Below are positions 36,605 to 46,064 of a stretch of DNA of 64,000 bases, one piece after another (position 1 is the first letter of the stretch; the number at the start of each line of letters is the position of its first letter). The notes under the pieces are model-generated. The model saw only the letters and a list, made by a program, of their open reading frames with translations. It searched no databases and had not been told where the DNA came from. The DNA lies in NCBI RefSeq assembly GCF_001306115.1, contig NZ_LGCL01000034.1, forward strand, positions 1-64,000. The letters run 5' to 3'. The position numbers were made by a program, and so were the translations under genes. The stretch comes from Ornatilinea apprima. GTDB lineage: Bacteria; Chloroflexota; Anaerolineae; Anaerolineales; Anaerolineaceae.

Positions 36605-37762
36605 ATGAAAAAGACTAAGCTTGTTTCCGTGTTGTTTGTTGTGATGTTGGTGTCTTCCATGTTGTTGGGCGCCTGCGCCCCCAAGGCCGATGAAGACGTG
36701 ATCAAAATCGGTTATGTCGGCGCCCTGTCTGGCGAGACCGCTGTGTGGGGTCAGGCTGGCTTGAATGGTATGCTGCTGACCGCTAAAGAAATCAACGAAG
36801 CTGGCGGCATCCTGGGCAAGAAAGTGGAAGTTGTTGGTTTGGACGGCCGCGGCGACCCCACCGACTCGGTGAACGCTTTCCGCCGCCTGGTAACCGAAGA
36901 GAAGGTGTTGGCTGTGATCGGCACCAACTTCTCGAGCTGCAACATTGCCATGGCCCCCATTGCCGATGAACTGAAAGTTCCGCTCATCGCCACCGCTGCT
37001 TCGAACCCCAAAGTAACCGTTGATGAGAACGGCAACCTGCATCCTTACAGCTTCCGCATCGGCTTCATCGATCCCTTCCAGGGTCAGGTTCTGGCCAATC
37101 TGGCTTCCAATGAACTGGGCGCCAAGACCGCTGGCGTGATCTATGACATCGGATCGGACTACTCGACCGGTCTTGCTCAATACTTTGAAGAACAATTTGT
37201 GAAGAATGGCGGCACCGTGGTCGCGAAAGTGGAAGCCCACTCTGGTGACAATGACTTCCGCTCACAGCTCTCTGTGATTGCCGAAGCCAAACCCGACGTG
37301 ATCATGGTCCCGTGGATCTACAAAGACGTGGCTCTGATTGCCAACCAGGCTCGCGAATTGGGCATCACCGCCCCGATGCTGGGTGGCGACGGCTGGGACT
37401 CTCCTGAGCTGATCACCATGGCCGGCCCCGCGATCGAAGGCAGCTTCTACACCTCGCAGCCTTCCTTTGCCAACCCCGTAACCAAACCCTACTACGATGC
37501 CTACATGGCTGAGTACGACAACCTGGTTCCTGAGACCGAAGCTCTGTTCGGCCACGACGGTCTGTACTGGATCAAAGACGCTCTGGAGCGCGCTGGTGAA
37601 GTTTCCCCCGAAGCGCTGCGAGCCGCTCTGGAAAACACCACCCAGTTCGACGGCCTGATGGGCTCGATGGCTGTGGATCCGGCGACCCACAACCCCGCCA
37701 AACCCGCCTCTGTGTACACCTTCACGAACGGCGAGCGCGTCTGGTACGGCGACTTCAAATAG
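36605..37762 (+). CDS. Liv-type ABC transporter substrate-binding lipoprotein
   Basis: A 385-residue periplasmic-binding-type protein anchored as a lipoprotein: MKKTKLVSVLFVVMLVSS then lipobox LLGAC. The body matches the Leu/Ile/Val-binding (Peripla_BP_6) family: IKIGYVGALSGETAVWGQ, GKKVEVVGLDGRGDPTDSVN, VLAVIGTNFSSC. The family binds branched amino acids but also amides, urea and aromatic acids; its sugar-gene context here makes an amino acid uncertain. A GAGGAGA site precedes the ATG. It is the first structural gene after SorC, with a stem-loop just downstream that would raise its yield over the permease genes. Confidence 0.93.
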   Translation: MKKTKLVSVLFVVMLVSSMLLGACAPKADEDVIKIGYVGALSGETAVWGQAGLNGMLLTAKEINEAGGILGKKVEVVGLDGRGDPTDSVNAFRRLVTEEKVLAVIGTNFSSCNIAMAPIADELKVPLIATAASNPKVTVDENGNLHPYSFRIGFIDPFQGQVLANLASNELGAKTAGVIYDIGSDYSTGLAQYFEEQFVKNGGTVVAKVEAHSGDNDFRSQLSVIAEAKPDVIMVPWIYKDVALIANQARELGITAPMLGGDGWDSPELITMAGPAIEGSFYTSQPSFANPVTKPYYDAYMAEYDNLVPETEALFGHDGLYWIKDALERAGEVSPEALRAALENTTQFDGLMGSMAVDPATHNPAKPASVYTFTNGERVWYGDFK

Positions 37763-37786
37763 CCAACGATTGTTAAGCTAATCGGT

Positions 37787-37812
37787 TCGGGGGGGCTGTG
37801 CTGCCCCCCCGA
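37787..37812 (+). terminator. Stem-loop after the binding-protein gene
   Basis: TCGGGGGGGC (37787-37796) pairs exactly with GCCCCCCCGA (37803-37812) around a 6-nt loop. It sits between the binding protein and the permease genes and has only a weak T-rich tail. Such elements commonly protect the upstream mRNA or end part of the transcripts. Confidence 0.75.
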
Positions 37813-37838
37813 CCTAATTTCCACGGAGTAACCAACTT

Positions 37839-38711
37839 ATGATCTGGCAACAAATAGTCAATGGCATCTCAGTCGGCAGTATTTATGCGCTGATGGCGAC
37901 CGGCTACGCGCTGATTTACTCCCTGCTCGGCTTTTCCAACTGGGCGCATGGCGATATCGCCATGGTCGGCGCATACCTGGGTTTTTTCTTCGTCGCTTCT
38001 CTGCACCTGCCGTGGTGGGCCGCATTAATTCTGGCGTTGCTTGGGGCTGGTCTGCTCTCGGTGATTAGCGAGCGGGTAGCGTACCGGAAAATTCGCAAGA
38101 ATAATTCGCCAACCATGTTCCTGATGATCGCGGCCATGGGTCTTTCGGTGGCGTTACAGAATTTTGTTTTGGTGACGATTGGTTCTAAATTCAAGACGTA
38201 TCCGCAAATTTTACCGGTCAAAGCAATTGAAATTGGCGGCGTGTATGTTGGACTGTTGGACTTGATCTCATTCTTGGGCGCGGTTATCGTCATTATCATT
38301 CTGTATTATTTGATTGAACGGACCAAGTTCGGTTTGGCAGTCAAAGCGGCCGCGGCTAATATGCAGGTGGCCTCCTTGTTGGGTATTAATGTAGACAAAT
38401 ACATCAGCCTGGTATTCCTGCTGGCCGGTTCGCTGGCGGGTCTTTCGGGCGTGTTTCTGGGCATGAAATATACGGTTTACCCCCAGTTGGGTAACTTTGC
38501 TTTGAAAGCCTTTATTGCCTCGGTGTTCGGCGGTTTGGGGAGCGTCCCCGGCGCAATTGTTGGCGCTTTGTTTATTGGTCTGATGGAAGTGTTTGTGGCA
38601 GGGTATGTGAGCGCTGGTTTGAGAGACCTGTTCACCTTTACGCTGCTGGTTGCTGTGCTTGTCATTCGCCCGACCGGGTTGTTTGGCAAAGATATTCAGG
38701 ATAAGGCCTAA
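37839..38711 (+). CDS. ABC transporter permease, LivH type
   Basis: A 290-residue membrane protein of the BPD_transp_2/LivH family with about eight hydrophobic segments. It opens IWQQIVNGISVGSIYALMATGYALIYS, the family N-terminus, and has GLAVKAAAANMQVASLLGIN, the loop that contacts the ATPase (EAA-like), and VFGGLGSVPGAIVGALFIGLMEVF near the end. It works with the next permease and two ATPases. Confidence 0.95.
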   Translation: MIWQQIVNGISVGSIYALMATGYALIYSLLGFSNWAHGDIAMVGAYLGFFFVASLHLPWWAALILALLGAGLLSVISERVAYRKIRKNNSPTMFLMIAAMGLSVALQNFVLVTIGSKFKTYPQILPVKAIEIGGVYVGLLDLISFLGAVIVIIILYYLIERTKFGLAVKAAAANMQVASLLGINVDKYISLVFLLAGSLAGLSGVFLGMKYTVYPQLGNFALKAFIASVFGGLGSVPGAIVGALFIGLMEVFVAGYVSAGLRDLFTFTLLVAVLVIRPTGLFGKDIQDKA

Positions 38712-38745
38712 GCAGGCCAATACCACGGAAGAATGGGGTTCTGTT

Positions 38746-39639
38746 ATGGCTGGATATTATGAAGGATTGATCATTTTAGTTGGGATCAACATTATCGCCG
38801 TAATTGGTGTGTCGATCCTGACTGGTTTCACGCGGCTGTTCTCGTTTGGGAACGGCGGCTTTATGGCGATTGGCGCTTATACCGGCGCGATCCTTTCCAC
38901 CAAGCTGCACACACCGCTGGTTGTCTCCATTTTAGGCGGCATGCTGGTGGCGGGGTTCATCGCCTTTTTATTGGGAAAGATCACCTTGGGGTTGAAAGGC
39001 GACTACTTCTTGATTGCCACTCTGGGGTTCGGTGAAAGCGTGCGCGTAATTATTGAAAACTTGCAGAGCGTTACCGGCGGCGCGCGTGGTTATTCGGGCA
39101 TTCCGTATAAAACCGACCTGTTGGTGATTTTGGTTTCGGTCGCAGTGGCCATTTTCATCGCCTGGAACCTGCTGCACTCGAAAATGGGACGCAATTTTAT
39201 GGCCATCCGCGAGCAGGAAATCGCGGCAGACGCGATTGGAATTGACACGGCCAAGTACAAGAACATGGCCTTTGTGATCAGCGCCATGTTCGCGGCCTGG
39301 GCGGGTGTACTCTTCGCGCATTACTTCACCTTTATCGTGCCGGTAATGTTCAACATGGTCAAGTCCACAGAGATGACCATCACGGTGGTGATCGGTGGCC
39401 TGGGCTCGCTGACGGGTTCCATCGTTGCGACCACGCTGCTGACCCTGCTGCCCGAGCTGGCGCGCGCCGCGGCAGAATACCGCATGCTGGCCTACGGTCT
39501 GGCGGTAGTGCTGATCATCACCCTGCGGCCGAGCGGCCTGATGGGTTACAAAGAATTTTCCGCGCGCGGCATCTATTACTGGCTGAAAGACCGCTTTACC
39601 CGTAAGGCGGTTCATTCCAGCGAGGAGGCTTCCTCATGA
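38746..39639 (+). CDS. ABC transporter permease, LivM type
   Basis: A 297-residue second permease of the same transporter. Typical pieces are FTRLFSFGNGGFMAIGAYTGAIL, GDYFLIATLGFGESVRVIIEN, MGRNFMAIREQEIAADAIGID (the ATPase-contact loop) and VVIGGLGSLTGSIVATTLLTLLPE. The ATG at 38746 gives the family N-terminus; an upstream frame start at 38650 lies within livH and is not used. It overlaps the next ATPase gene by 4 bp. Confidence 0.94.
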   Translation: MAGYYEGLIILVGINIIAVIGVSILTGFTRLFSFGNGGFMAIGAYTGAILSTKLHTPLVVSILGGMLVAGFIAFLLGKITLGLKGDYFLIATLGFGESVRVIIENLQSVTGGARGYSGIPYKTDLLVILVSVAVAIFIAWNLLHSKMGRNFMAIREQEIAADAIGIDTAKYKNMAFVISAMFAAWAGVLFAHYFTFIVPVMFNMVKSTEMTITVVIGGLGSLTGSIVATTLLTLLPELARAAAEYRMLAYGLAVVLIITLRPSGLMGYKEFSARGIYYWLKDRFTRKAVHSSEEASS

Positions 39640-40406
39640 CAGAAACGATTTTGAAAATCACAGACCTTCAGAAGAATTTCGGTGGTGTGGTTGCCACGCG
39701 CGATTTCAGTCTGGATATTGAGAAAAATAAAATTGTGGGCCTGATTGGCCCCAACGGCGCCGGAAAGACCACCATCTTCAATATCATTACCGGTATTTAC
39801 CAGCCCTCTGGCGGGTCGGTGGAGTTTATGGGAAACAATATTGTGGGTAAAAAACCCTACCAGATTGCCCTGGCCGGAATTGCCCGCACATTCCAGAATA
39901 TCCGCCTGTTTACCAACCTGTCTGTGTTGGATAATGTGATCATTGCCAGCCACCAAGACTGCAACTACTCGATTTTCAGCGAGATGACCCACCTGGGCAG
40001 CTTCAAAAAGACGGAAAAAGCGGTGCGCGAGCATGCCATGCAGCTTTTGGAGATGGTAGGCCTGCAGGATATTACCAACCGCATCGCGGGTGGGTTGCCT
40101 TACGGGCACCAGCGCCGTCTGGAGATTGCGCGCGCTTTGGCCATCCACCCTAAACTGTTGCTGTTGGATGAACCGGCTGCTGGTATGAACGCGGACGAGT
40201 CGGAAGATTTGTGCAATTTTATTTTTGATCTGCACCGCAAATTTGACCTGACCATCTTCTTGATTGAACATCACATGGATGTGGTGGTAAAGCTGTGCGA
40301 CTCGATCACTGTGCTTAATTTTGGACAAACCATTTGCCAGGGAACGCCAGAACAGGTGATCGCTGAACCGTGCGTGATCGAAGCCTACCTGGGCGAGGAG
40401 GAATAA
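39636..40406 (+). CDS. ABC transporter ATPase, LivG type
   Basis: A 256-residue ATPase. Walker A is GPNGAGKTT, the Q-loop region follows, and Walker B is LLLLDEPAAGMNADE with the LivG-type feature; the signature is replaced by GGLPYGHQRRLEIARAL, as in LivG proteins. The C-terminus ends with EQVIAEPCVIEAYLGEE, the usual LivG tail. It starts within the livM stop (ATGA). It works with the LivF-type ATPase as a pair. Confidence 0.95.
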   Translation: MTETILKITDLQKNFGGVVATRDFSLDIEKNKIVGLIGPNGAGKTTIFNIITGIYQPSGGSVEFMGNNIVGKKPYQIALAGIARTFQNIRLFTNLSVLDNVIIASHQDCNYSIFSEMTHLGSFKKTEKAVREHAMQLLEMVGLQDITNRIAGGLPYGHQRRLEIARALAIHPKLLLLDEPAAGMNADESEDLCNFIFDLHRKFDLTIFLIEHHMDVVVKLCDSITVLNFGQTICQGTPEQVIAEPCVIEAYLGEEE

Positions 40407-40408
40407 GC

Positions 40409-41137
40409 ATGAGCATGCTCACGATCAATCAACTCGAGGCCAGTTACGGTGGTATTCGCGCTTTGCGCGGCGTTTCTCTGCGTGTGGAGCAGGGCGAAAT
40501 TGTGGCCGTGCTGGGGTCTAACGGCGCAGGTAAATCGACATTACTTAAGGCTATTTCGGCGGTGGTGAAACCTACAGCCGGAGAAATTTTGCTGGAAGGC
40601 GTGCCCACCCCGCGCGTGCCGTACCGCGTGGTGGAAGCCGGGATTGTGCATGTGCCCGAAGGCCGGCAGATCATTCCCAACCTGACGGTGTATGAAAACC
40701 TGATGATTGGCTGTTTCTTACGCAACGATCATCAGCAAATTCAAAAAGATCTCGAAATGGTATATCACTATTTCCCACGTCTGGAAGAGCGCAAGAAGCA
40801 GTATGGCGGTTTGCTCTCGGGCGGCGAACAGCAGATGCTGGCGCTGGGGCGCGGCCTGATGGCCAAGCCGAAAATTATGATGCTGGATGAGCCTTCTCTG
40901 GGCCTGGCGCCGATCATTGTCAACCAGATTTTTGAGATCTTAACCACCATCAACCGCGAGCAGGGCGCAACAATTTTAATTGTGGAGCAAAACGCTTACA
41001 AAGCCCTTTCGATTGCCCACCGCGGTTATATGATGACCACCGGCCTGGTTGAGGCGGAAGGCAACGCCCAAGAACTGCTGGAACGCGAAAACCTGGAAGA
41101 AATTTATCTGGGACAGGCGGGCGGAAATCGCAATTAA
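40409..41137 (+). CDS. ABC transporter ATPase, LivF type
   Basis: A 242-residue ATPase. Walker A is GSNGAGKST, the signature is LLSGGEQQMLALGRGL, and Walker B is IMMLDEPSLGLAPI, with the LivF-type VHVPEGRQIIPNLTVYENL. The ATG at 40409 follows GAGGAGGAA, a strong ribosome site, 2 bp after the LivG stop. A frame start at 40370 would lie inside LivG and is rejected. Confidence 0.95.
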   Translation: MSMLTINQLEASYGGIRALRGVSLRVEQGEIVAVLGSNGAGKSTLLKAISAVVKPTAGEILLEGVPTPRVPYRVVEAGIVHVPEGRQIIPNLTVYENLMIGCFLRNDHQQIQKDLEMVYHYFPRLEERKKQYGGLLSGGEQQMLALGRGLMAKPKIMMLDEPSLGLAPIIVNQIFEILTTINREQGATILIVEQNAYKALSIAHRGYMMTTGLVEAEGNAQELLERENLEEIYLGQAGGNRN

Positions 41138-41164
41138 GGGTTGGTTAGCATAAAAAGGAGATTT

Positions 41165-42139
41165 ATGATGAAGGGTTTGGGAGTTGGTGTTTGGACGTTT
41201 GGAATGGGCAGCGAGCGCTATGTGAGCGATGGTTATAAACCGTATTTAACCCTGGAAGAGCGCATTGCAAAAGTTTCGACCCTGAAAGGGATTTCGGGGA
41301 TCGAAGTTACCTTTCCGAATGATGTGAATGCAGACACAGCGCACAAATTTCGAGCATTGATCAACCAATACGGTCTGTCGCTGTGCGGCATGGGTGTGGA
41401 GCTGGTATGCGACAAAGAGTGGCAGAGCGGCTCATTTGCCTCACCCGATCCGCGGCGGCGCGAAAAGGCCATCAGCCTGACGCGCGCGGCGATGGATATG
41501 GCGGCAGAGTTTGGGGTATCCAACGTGAGCCTGTGGTTGGGGCAAGATGGTTTTGATTATGTGTTTCAAGATGATTACGCGGCCGCCTGGCAGCGGCTGG
41601 TGGAAGGCGTGCGCGAGGCTGCCAATCACCGCTCCGATGTAACCCTGGGCCTGGAATATAAAACCAGCGAACCGAAGATGGCTTGCTACATCAACTCGGG
41701 CGGTAAGGCCCTGGCGCTGGCGCAGGCGACCGGCAAGGCCAATGTGGGTATTACTCTGGACGTGGGCCACGCCATCAACGCGCGCGAGAATCCGGCGGAA
41801 ATTGCTGCCGTGCTGCTGGCCGAAAAGCGCCTCTTCCACATCCATCTTAACGACAATTACTCCTGGTCGGATGATGATATGCCGGTGGGCAGCGTGCACT
41901 TTTTGCAGTATGTGGAACTGCTTTACTGGTTGAAGAAACTGAACTATGCCGGGTGGCTGTCGCTGGACCTTTACCCGTACCGTGATGATCCCATTGAAGC
42001 CTGCCAGACGTCCATTCATTTTGTTTCCAAAATGCAAAATCTGGTCAACCAGCCGAATTTTGACCGCCTGATTGAAGAGAACCGCGCTTCTGGCAGCCGT
42101 TCGGTGCGGGCAGTGTACGAGCTCTTATTGGGTGAATGA
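41165..42139 (+). CDS. TIM-barrel sugar isomerase/epimerase-like protein
   Basis: A 324-residue AP_endonuc_2/xylose-isomerase-like TIM barrel. Expected metal ligands are visible: Glu in VTLGLEYKTS, Asp and His in GITLDVGHAINARE, His and Asp in LFHIHLNDNYSW, and Asp in GWLSLDLYP. Such proteins convert ketoses or act on 2-keto sugars and often need divalent metal. The ATG at 41165 is 6 bp after AAGGAG. The gene follows the transporter by 27 bp and is presumably an early step in using the imported compound. I cannot pick the exact substrate. Confidence 0.85.
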   Translation: MMKGLGVGVWTFGMGSERYVSDGYKPYLTLEERIAKVSTLKGISGIEVTFPNDVNADTAHKFRALINQYGLSLCGMGVELVCDKEWQSGSFASPDPRRREKAISLTRAAMDMAAEFGVSNVSLWLGQDGFDYVFQDDYAAAWQRLVEGVREAANHRSDVTLGLEYKTSEPKMACYINSGGKALALAQATGKANVGITLDVGHAINARENPAEIAAVLLAEKRLFHIHLNDNYSWSDDDMPVGSVHFLQYVELLYWLKKLNYAGWLSLDLYPYRDDPIEACQTSIHFVSKMQNLVNQPNFDRLIEENRASGSRSVRAVYELLLGE

Positions 42140-42152
42140 GGAGTAAACAGCG

Positions 42153-43214
42153 ATGAAAGCAGCGCGTTATTACGGATTTAAGGATGTTCGCGTGGAAGAG
42201 ATTCCCGTGCCAGAGGTGCCCGCCGGTTTTGTGCGCGTGCGGGTGGCCTGGGCGGGCATTTGCGGCACCGACCGGCACGAATACACCGGCCCGGTGTGGA
42301 TTCCGATGGAAAAGCCGCACCGCATCACCGGGCAGATGGCGCCGATTACCCTGGGGCATGAGCTTTCGGGTGTGATTGTGGCCCTGGGCGAAGGCGTTAG
42401 CGGCTGGCAGGTGGGTGACCGCATCACGGCCAGCGGTAATATCTACTGCGGGGAGTGCGATCTGTGCAAGAGCGGGCGCGTGAACCTGTGCGAGAATCTG
42501 GCGTTCAACGGTATTGGCCGCGATGGTGCGTTTGCCGAGTACATGGTGCTGCCGGCTTACCAACTTTTCCGCGTGCCGGATAGTGTGAGCCTGGAGCAGG
42601 CCGTTTTGGCCGAGCCGTTGGCCTGCGGCTGGCACGCCACGCGCTTGCTGGGCGATGTTAAAGGAAAGAATGTGGCTGTGGTTGGCCCGGGCATTATTGG
42701 GCTGGCCTGCGTTTTTGCCGCCAAACAGGCCGGCGCGGAGCAGATTATGGTGGTTGGCCTGGGGCGAGACAATGAAGAGCTTGCCCGCCTGGTGGGGGCC
42801 ACCCATTACGTTGACAGCCGCGACATGAACCCTGTGGAAGAAGGCCGCAAGCTGACCGGCAAACCCGGTTTTGATGTGGTGTATGAATGCGTGGGCGTGC
42901 AGTCTTCTTTGAATACGGCTTCCGAGTTGCTGCGCAAATCGGCCAAGCTGATGGTGATGGGTGTGTTTGAGAAGATGCCACAATTCAACATGAATATTTT
43001 CCAGGAAGGCGAGCGGGTTTTGTATACCTCGCAGGCCTATACGGATGAACTTCGTGACATATTGGAAGTGATGGAGAAGCAAACCATTCCGGTTGAAAAA
43101 CTGATCACCGCCCGCATTCCTCTGGAGCGGATCGTGGAAGATGGTTTTGAGGAGCTGCTGCGCAACCCCTCCAAGCATGTCAAAATCGCCGTGCAAATCA
43201 AAGCGGTCGATTAA
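42153..43214 (+). CDS. Zinc-dependent dehydrogenase, butanediol-dehydrogenase-like
   Basis: A 353-residue MDR enzyme. The catalytic zinc site shows WAGICGTDRHEY (Cys) and LGHELSG (His, Glu); structural-zinc cysteines are in CGECDLCKSGRVNLCEN. The insert WIPMEKPHRITGQMAPI before GHE resembles (R,R)-butanediol dehydrogenase and relatives. The nucleotide fold is VAVVGPGIIGLACVFAAKQAG. It is 13 bp after the isomerase gene. It is diverged from the dehydrogenase at 34064-35152, so two different alcohol oxidations are likely in the pathway. Confidence 0.9.
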   Translation: MKAARYYGFKDVRVEEIPVPEVPAGFVRVRVAWAGICGTDRHEYTGPVWIPMEKPHRITGQMAPITLGHELSGVIVALGEGVSGWQVGDRITASGNIYCGECDLCKSGRVNLCENLAFNGIGRDGAFAEYMVLPAYQLFRVPDSVSLEQAVLAEPLACGWHATRLLGDVKGKNVAVVGPGIIGLACVFAAKQAGAEQIMVVGLGRDNEELARLVGATHYVDSRDMNPVEEGRKLTGKPGFDVVYECVGVQSSLNTASELLRKSAKLMVMGVFEKMPQFNMNIFQEGERVLYTSQAYTDELRDILEVMEKQTIPVEKLITARIPLERIVEDGFEELLRNPSKHVKIAVQIKAVD

Positions 43215-43243
43215 TACTTTATATTATTAAATGAAGGAATCTC

Positions 43244-44431
43244 ATGGAAACGAAAGATAAGAAGTTCGCAACCCGCGTGGTGCATGCTGGTCAGCACCCC
43301 GATCACGAAACCGGCGCGCTGGTTTCTCCTATGTATTTGACCAGTACGTTTGTGTTCACCCCCGAAAAAATGGAACGCTACATGGCCGGCGACAAAGAAG
43401 GTATTTACACCTACGGCCGCTCGCGCAACCCAACCCAGAACATGTTCCAGGAAAAAATTGCCTCTCTGGAAGGCGGAGAAATGGCGCTGGCCACCGCTTC
43501 GGGTATGGCGGCGATCTCCACCGCGTTGCTGGGCACCGTTCATGCTGGCGATCATATTATCGCCTGCAAAACCGTCTACGGCGGCACGCACGCGCTCTTC
43601 ACCAGCATTTTCCCTGAGCTGAATATTGAAGTTACCTTCCTGCCTGAAATGACCCCGGCGGCATTGGACGCGGCCAAACGCCCCAACACCAAAGCGGTCT
43701 ATGTGGAAACCGTGCTTAACCCCACTCTTGAGGTGCTGGATCTGCAGCCGGTCTTCGATTGGGCGCGCGCCAACAAGGTTCGCTCCTTTGTGGATAACAC
43801 CTTCACCACCCCGTACCTGTACCGCCCGATTGAGCACGGCGCGGATGTGGTGCTGCACTCGACTACCAAGTACATCAACGGCCACGGCGACCATATTGGC
43901 GGTGCGATTGTCTGCGATGCGGTTTACCACGAAAAACTGCGCAGCTCAGTCTACCAGGAGTTCGGCCCGGTTCCCAGCCCGTTTGCCTGCTGGCTGGGCC
44001 TGCGTGGTCTGAAGACCCTGCACCTGCGCATGCGCGCGCACTGCGAAAACGCCATGAAGCTGGCCGAGTGGTTGGAACAGCACCCCAAAGTGGTCTCGGT
44101 TTCGTACCCCGGCCTCAAGAGCCACCCGCAGCACGATGTGGCCGCCCGCCAGTTTGAGAACGGCTTCGGCGGTATGGTGGGCTTCTGCGTGGAGGGCGGC
44201 ATCCGCGAGGCGCAGAAGGTGATCAACGCCATGCAAATGGCCTACTACGCGGTTTCCCTGGGCGACCTGGATACCCTGGTTGAGCAGCCTGCCACCATGA
44301 CACACGGCAAGATGGGCCCTGAGGCGCGCAAGGCCATGGGCATTGAAGATTCCTACATTCGCCTCTCGGTGGGTGTGGAAGACGTGGACGATATCATCGC
44401 CGATATCGATAACGCGCTGAAACAGATCTAA
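43244..44431 (+). CDS. Cys/Met-metabolism PLP enzyme (gamma-lyase or gamma-synthase type)
   Basis: A 395-residue PLP enzyme of the Cys_Met_Meta_PP family. The PLP lysine is in [17 protein letters not shown]; other marks are [23 protein letters not shown] and [14 protein letters not shown]. Methionine gamma-lyases carry a Cys in the segment corresponding to [11 protein letters not shown]; here it is Gly, so a cystathionine gamma-synthase or gamma-lyase activity is more likely, but the family is hard to split by eye. It is odd in a carbohydrate-like operon. It lies 29 bp after the dehydrogenase and 10 bp before the kinase. Confidence 0.88.
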   Translation: METKDKKFATRVVHAGQHPDHETGALVSPMYLTSTFVFTPEKMERYMAGDKEGIYTYGRSRNPTQNMFQEKIASLEGGEMALATASGMAAISTALLGTVHAGDHIIACKTVYGGTHALFTSIFPELNIEVTFLPEMTPAALDAAKRPNTKAVYVETVLNPTLEVLDLQPVFDWARANKVRSFVDNTFTTPYLYRPIEHGADVVLHSTTKYINGHGDHIGGAIVCDAVYHEKLRSSVYQEFGPVPSPFACWLGLRGLKTLHLRMRAHCENAMKLAEWLEQHPKVVSVSYPGLKSHPQHDVAARQFENGFGGMVGFCVEGGIREAQKVINAMQMAYYAVSLGDLDTLVEQPATMTHGKMGPEARKAMGIEDSYIRLSVGVEDVDDIIADIDNALKQI

Positions 44432-44441
44432 CCATCACGAT

Positions 44442-45941
44442 ATGACACCCAGGACCATTCTGACGGTTGACGCGGGCACATCCCGGTTGAAAGCCGCGTT
44501 GTACAGCACAAGCGGTGAGATGCTGGCGTTTGCCGGCCGGCCGATGACGGTTCTGCATCCCTTTGACGGCGCGTGTGAAATGGACATGCGCGCCGTCTGG
44601 GATGGATTGGTGGAAGTTTGCCAGGAGCTGTCCGAACGCGCCCCGCGCGAATGGCAGGCGCTGGCAGGTGTGGCGATCACCGGCCAGGGTGACGGAATGT
44701 GGCCGCTGGACGAGAACGGTGAACCGGTGGGCAACGCCATTTTGTGGAATGACAGCCGCTGCAAGCGGCTGGAACTGCAGAATGAGGCCGAAATCACTGC
44801 CTATGGTGTGGCACACTCGCTGTCGCCGCTGTTTGTGGGCGCGGTCCCCTCGATTTTGCGATGGCTGATGGAGCTTGAGCCGCAGCGCTTCGCAAAAATC
44901 CGCCATGCCCTGCACTGCAAAGACTGGCTGGTTTACCGCCTGACCGGGCGGATAATGACCGACCGCAGCGACGCCTCCACCGCGCTGATGAATATTCTGC
45001 AAGACCGCTATGAGTTCGATCAATTGGAGCTGATGGGCCTGCCGCGCGAAACCCGCCAGGTTTTCCCTGAGATTGTGGACTCGCTGGAAATTGTGGGCCA
45101 AACCAGCCCGGCCGCCGAGGCGGCCTGCCGCCTGCCCGCCGGTCTGCCGGTGATGGCCGGGTCGCTGGATGTGGCCGCCACCACCTTTGGCGCGGGCGCG
45201 CGCCAGCCCGGAGACGCGGTTACCATTCTGGGAACCACCTTTTCCAATCAGGTGATTCTGGATGCCAGCCAGGTTTCGCACACGGATGTGGCCGGCAGCA
45301 CACTGTGTTACCTGTACCCCGGAACATTCATGCGCGTGATGGCTACCACCAACGGCGCGTCCGCGATTGAATGGGCGCGCCGCACGCTGCTGCCACAGGC
45401 TTCGCTGGAGGAGATGGAGCAGGGCATCGCTGCCGCCCCCGAAGGCTGCGAAGGGGTGTTCTTCCAGCCGTATTTGAATGGAGAGCGCGCGCCGTTTCGC
45501 GAGTCGCGGGCGGCCGGGGCGTTTCATGGCATTACCCCGCGCCACACGCCGCAGCACCTGATGCGCGCTGTGTTTGAAGGCCTGGCCTACAGCCTGCGCC
45601 ACTGCTATGATCACCTGCCCAAAGGCGATCCACCGGTGATTCTGGCGGGTGGCGCTTCGGCCAGCCGCGCGATGTGCCAGATCTGCGCCAATGTGTTGAA
45701 CCGCCCCATGCTGCGCGTACCCGACCAGGAGTTTGGCCTGTATGGCATGGCCTCTGCCCTGCTGGAAAAACTGGGTTACGTCTCCGCGCGGGGCGCGGCG
45801 GTGCAGGAAGGTGAATTTTTCAGCCCGCAGGCCGCCAGCGTGCGGCGGTACGCAGACGGCTTTGGCATCTACCGTCAGCTGCGTGATTCGGAACTTGAAT
45901 TTTGGAAGGCACGTGATCGCTTTTTAGAGCGGGCCGTTTGA
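44442..45941 (+). CDS. FGGY-family carbohydrate kinase
   Basis: A 499-residue FGGY sugar kinase. The N-terminal phosphate loop is ILTVDAGTSRLKAALYS; GVAITGQGDGMWPLDENG and LWNDSRC follow as in xylulokinase-like proteins; ILGTTFSNQV is the second ATP-contact segment; and ILAGGASASRAMCQICANVLNRP is the late adenosine motif. It phosphorylates a sugar or polyol before aldol cleavage by the next gene. LsrK, which phosphorylates autoinducer-2, is also FGGY and pairs with a SorC regulator, so a related signal cannot be ruled out. Confidence 0.9.
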   Translation: MTPRTILTVDAGTSRLKAALYSTSGEMLAFAGRPMTVLHPFDGACEMDMRAVWDGLVEVCQELSERAPREWQALAGVAITGQGDGMWPLDENGEPVGNAILWNDSRCKRLELQNEAEITAYGVAHSLSPLFVGAVPSILRWLMELEPQRFAKIRHALHCKDWLVYRLTGRIMTDRSDASTALMNILQDRYEFDQLELMGLPRETRQVFPEIVDSLEIVGQTSPAAEAACRLPAGLPVMAGSLDVAATTFGAGARQPGDAVTILGTTFSNQVILDASQVSHTDVAGSTLCYLYPGTFMRVMATTNGASAIEWARRTLLPQASLEEMEQGIAAAPEGCEGVFFQPYLNGERAPFRESRAAGAFHGITPRHTPQHLMRAVFEGLAYSLRHCYDHLPKGDPPVILAGGASASRAMCQICANVLNRPMLRVPDQEFGLYGMASALLEKLGYVSARGAAVQEGEFFSPQAASVRRYADGFGIYRQLRDSELEFWKARDRFLERAV

Positions 45942-46064
45942 CAGAGAATGAAGAAATGCGCTCGCAGCCGGGCTTCGCGGTAAATTTTTCCCGCTTTCTG
46001 GCTGGGCGCTGACAGAACTTCTTATTGGTTTCAGGCCGATGAGGCTTGAATTGGGAGATGCAAA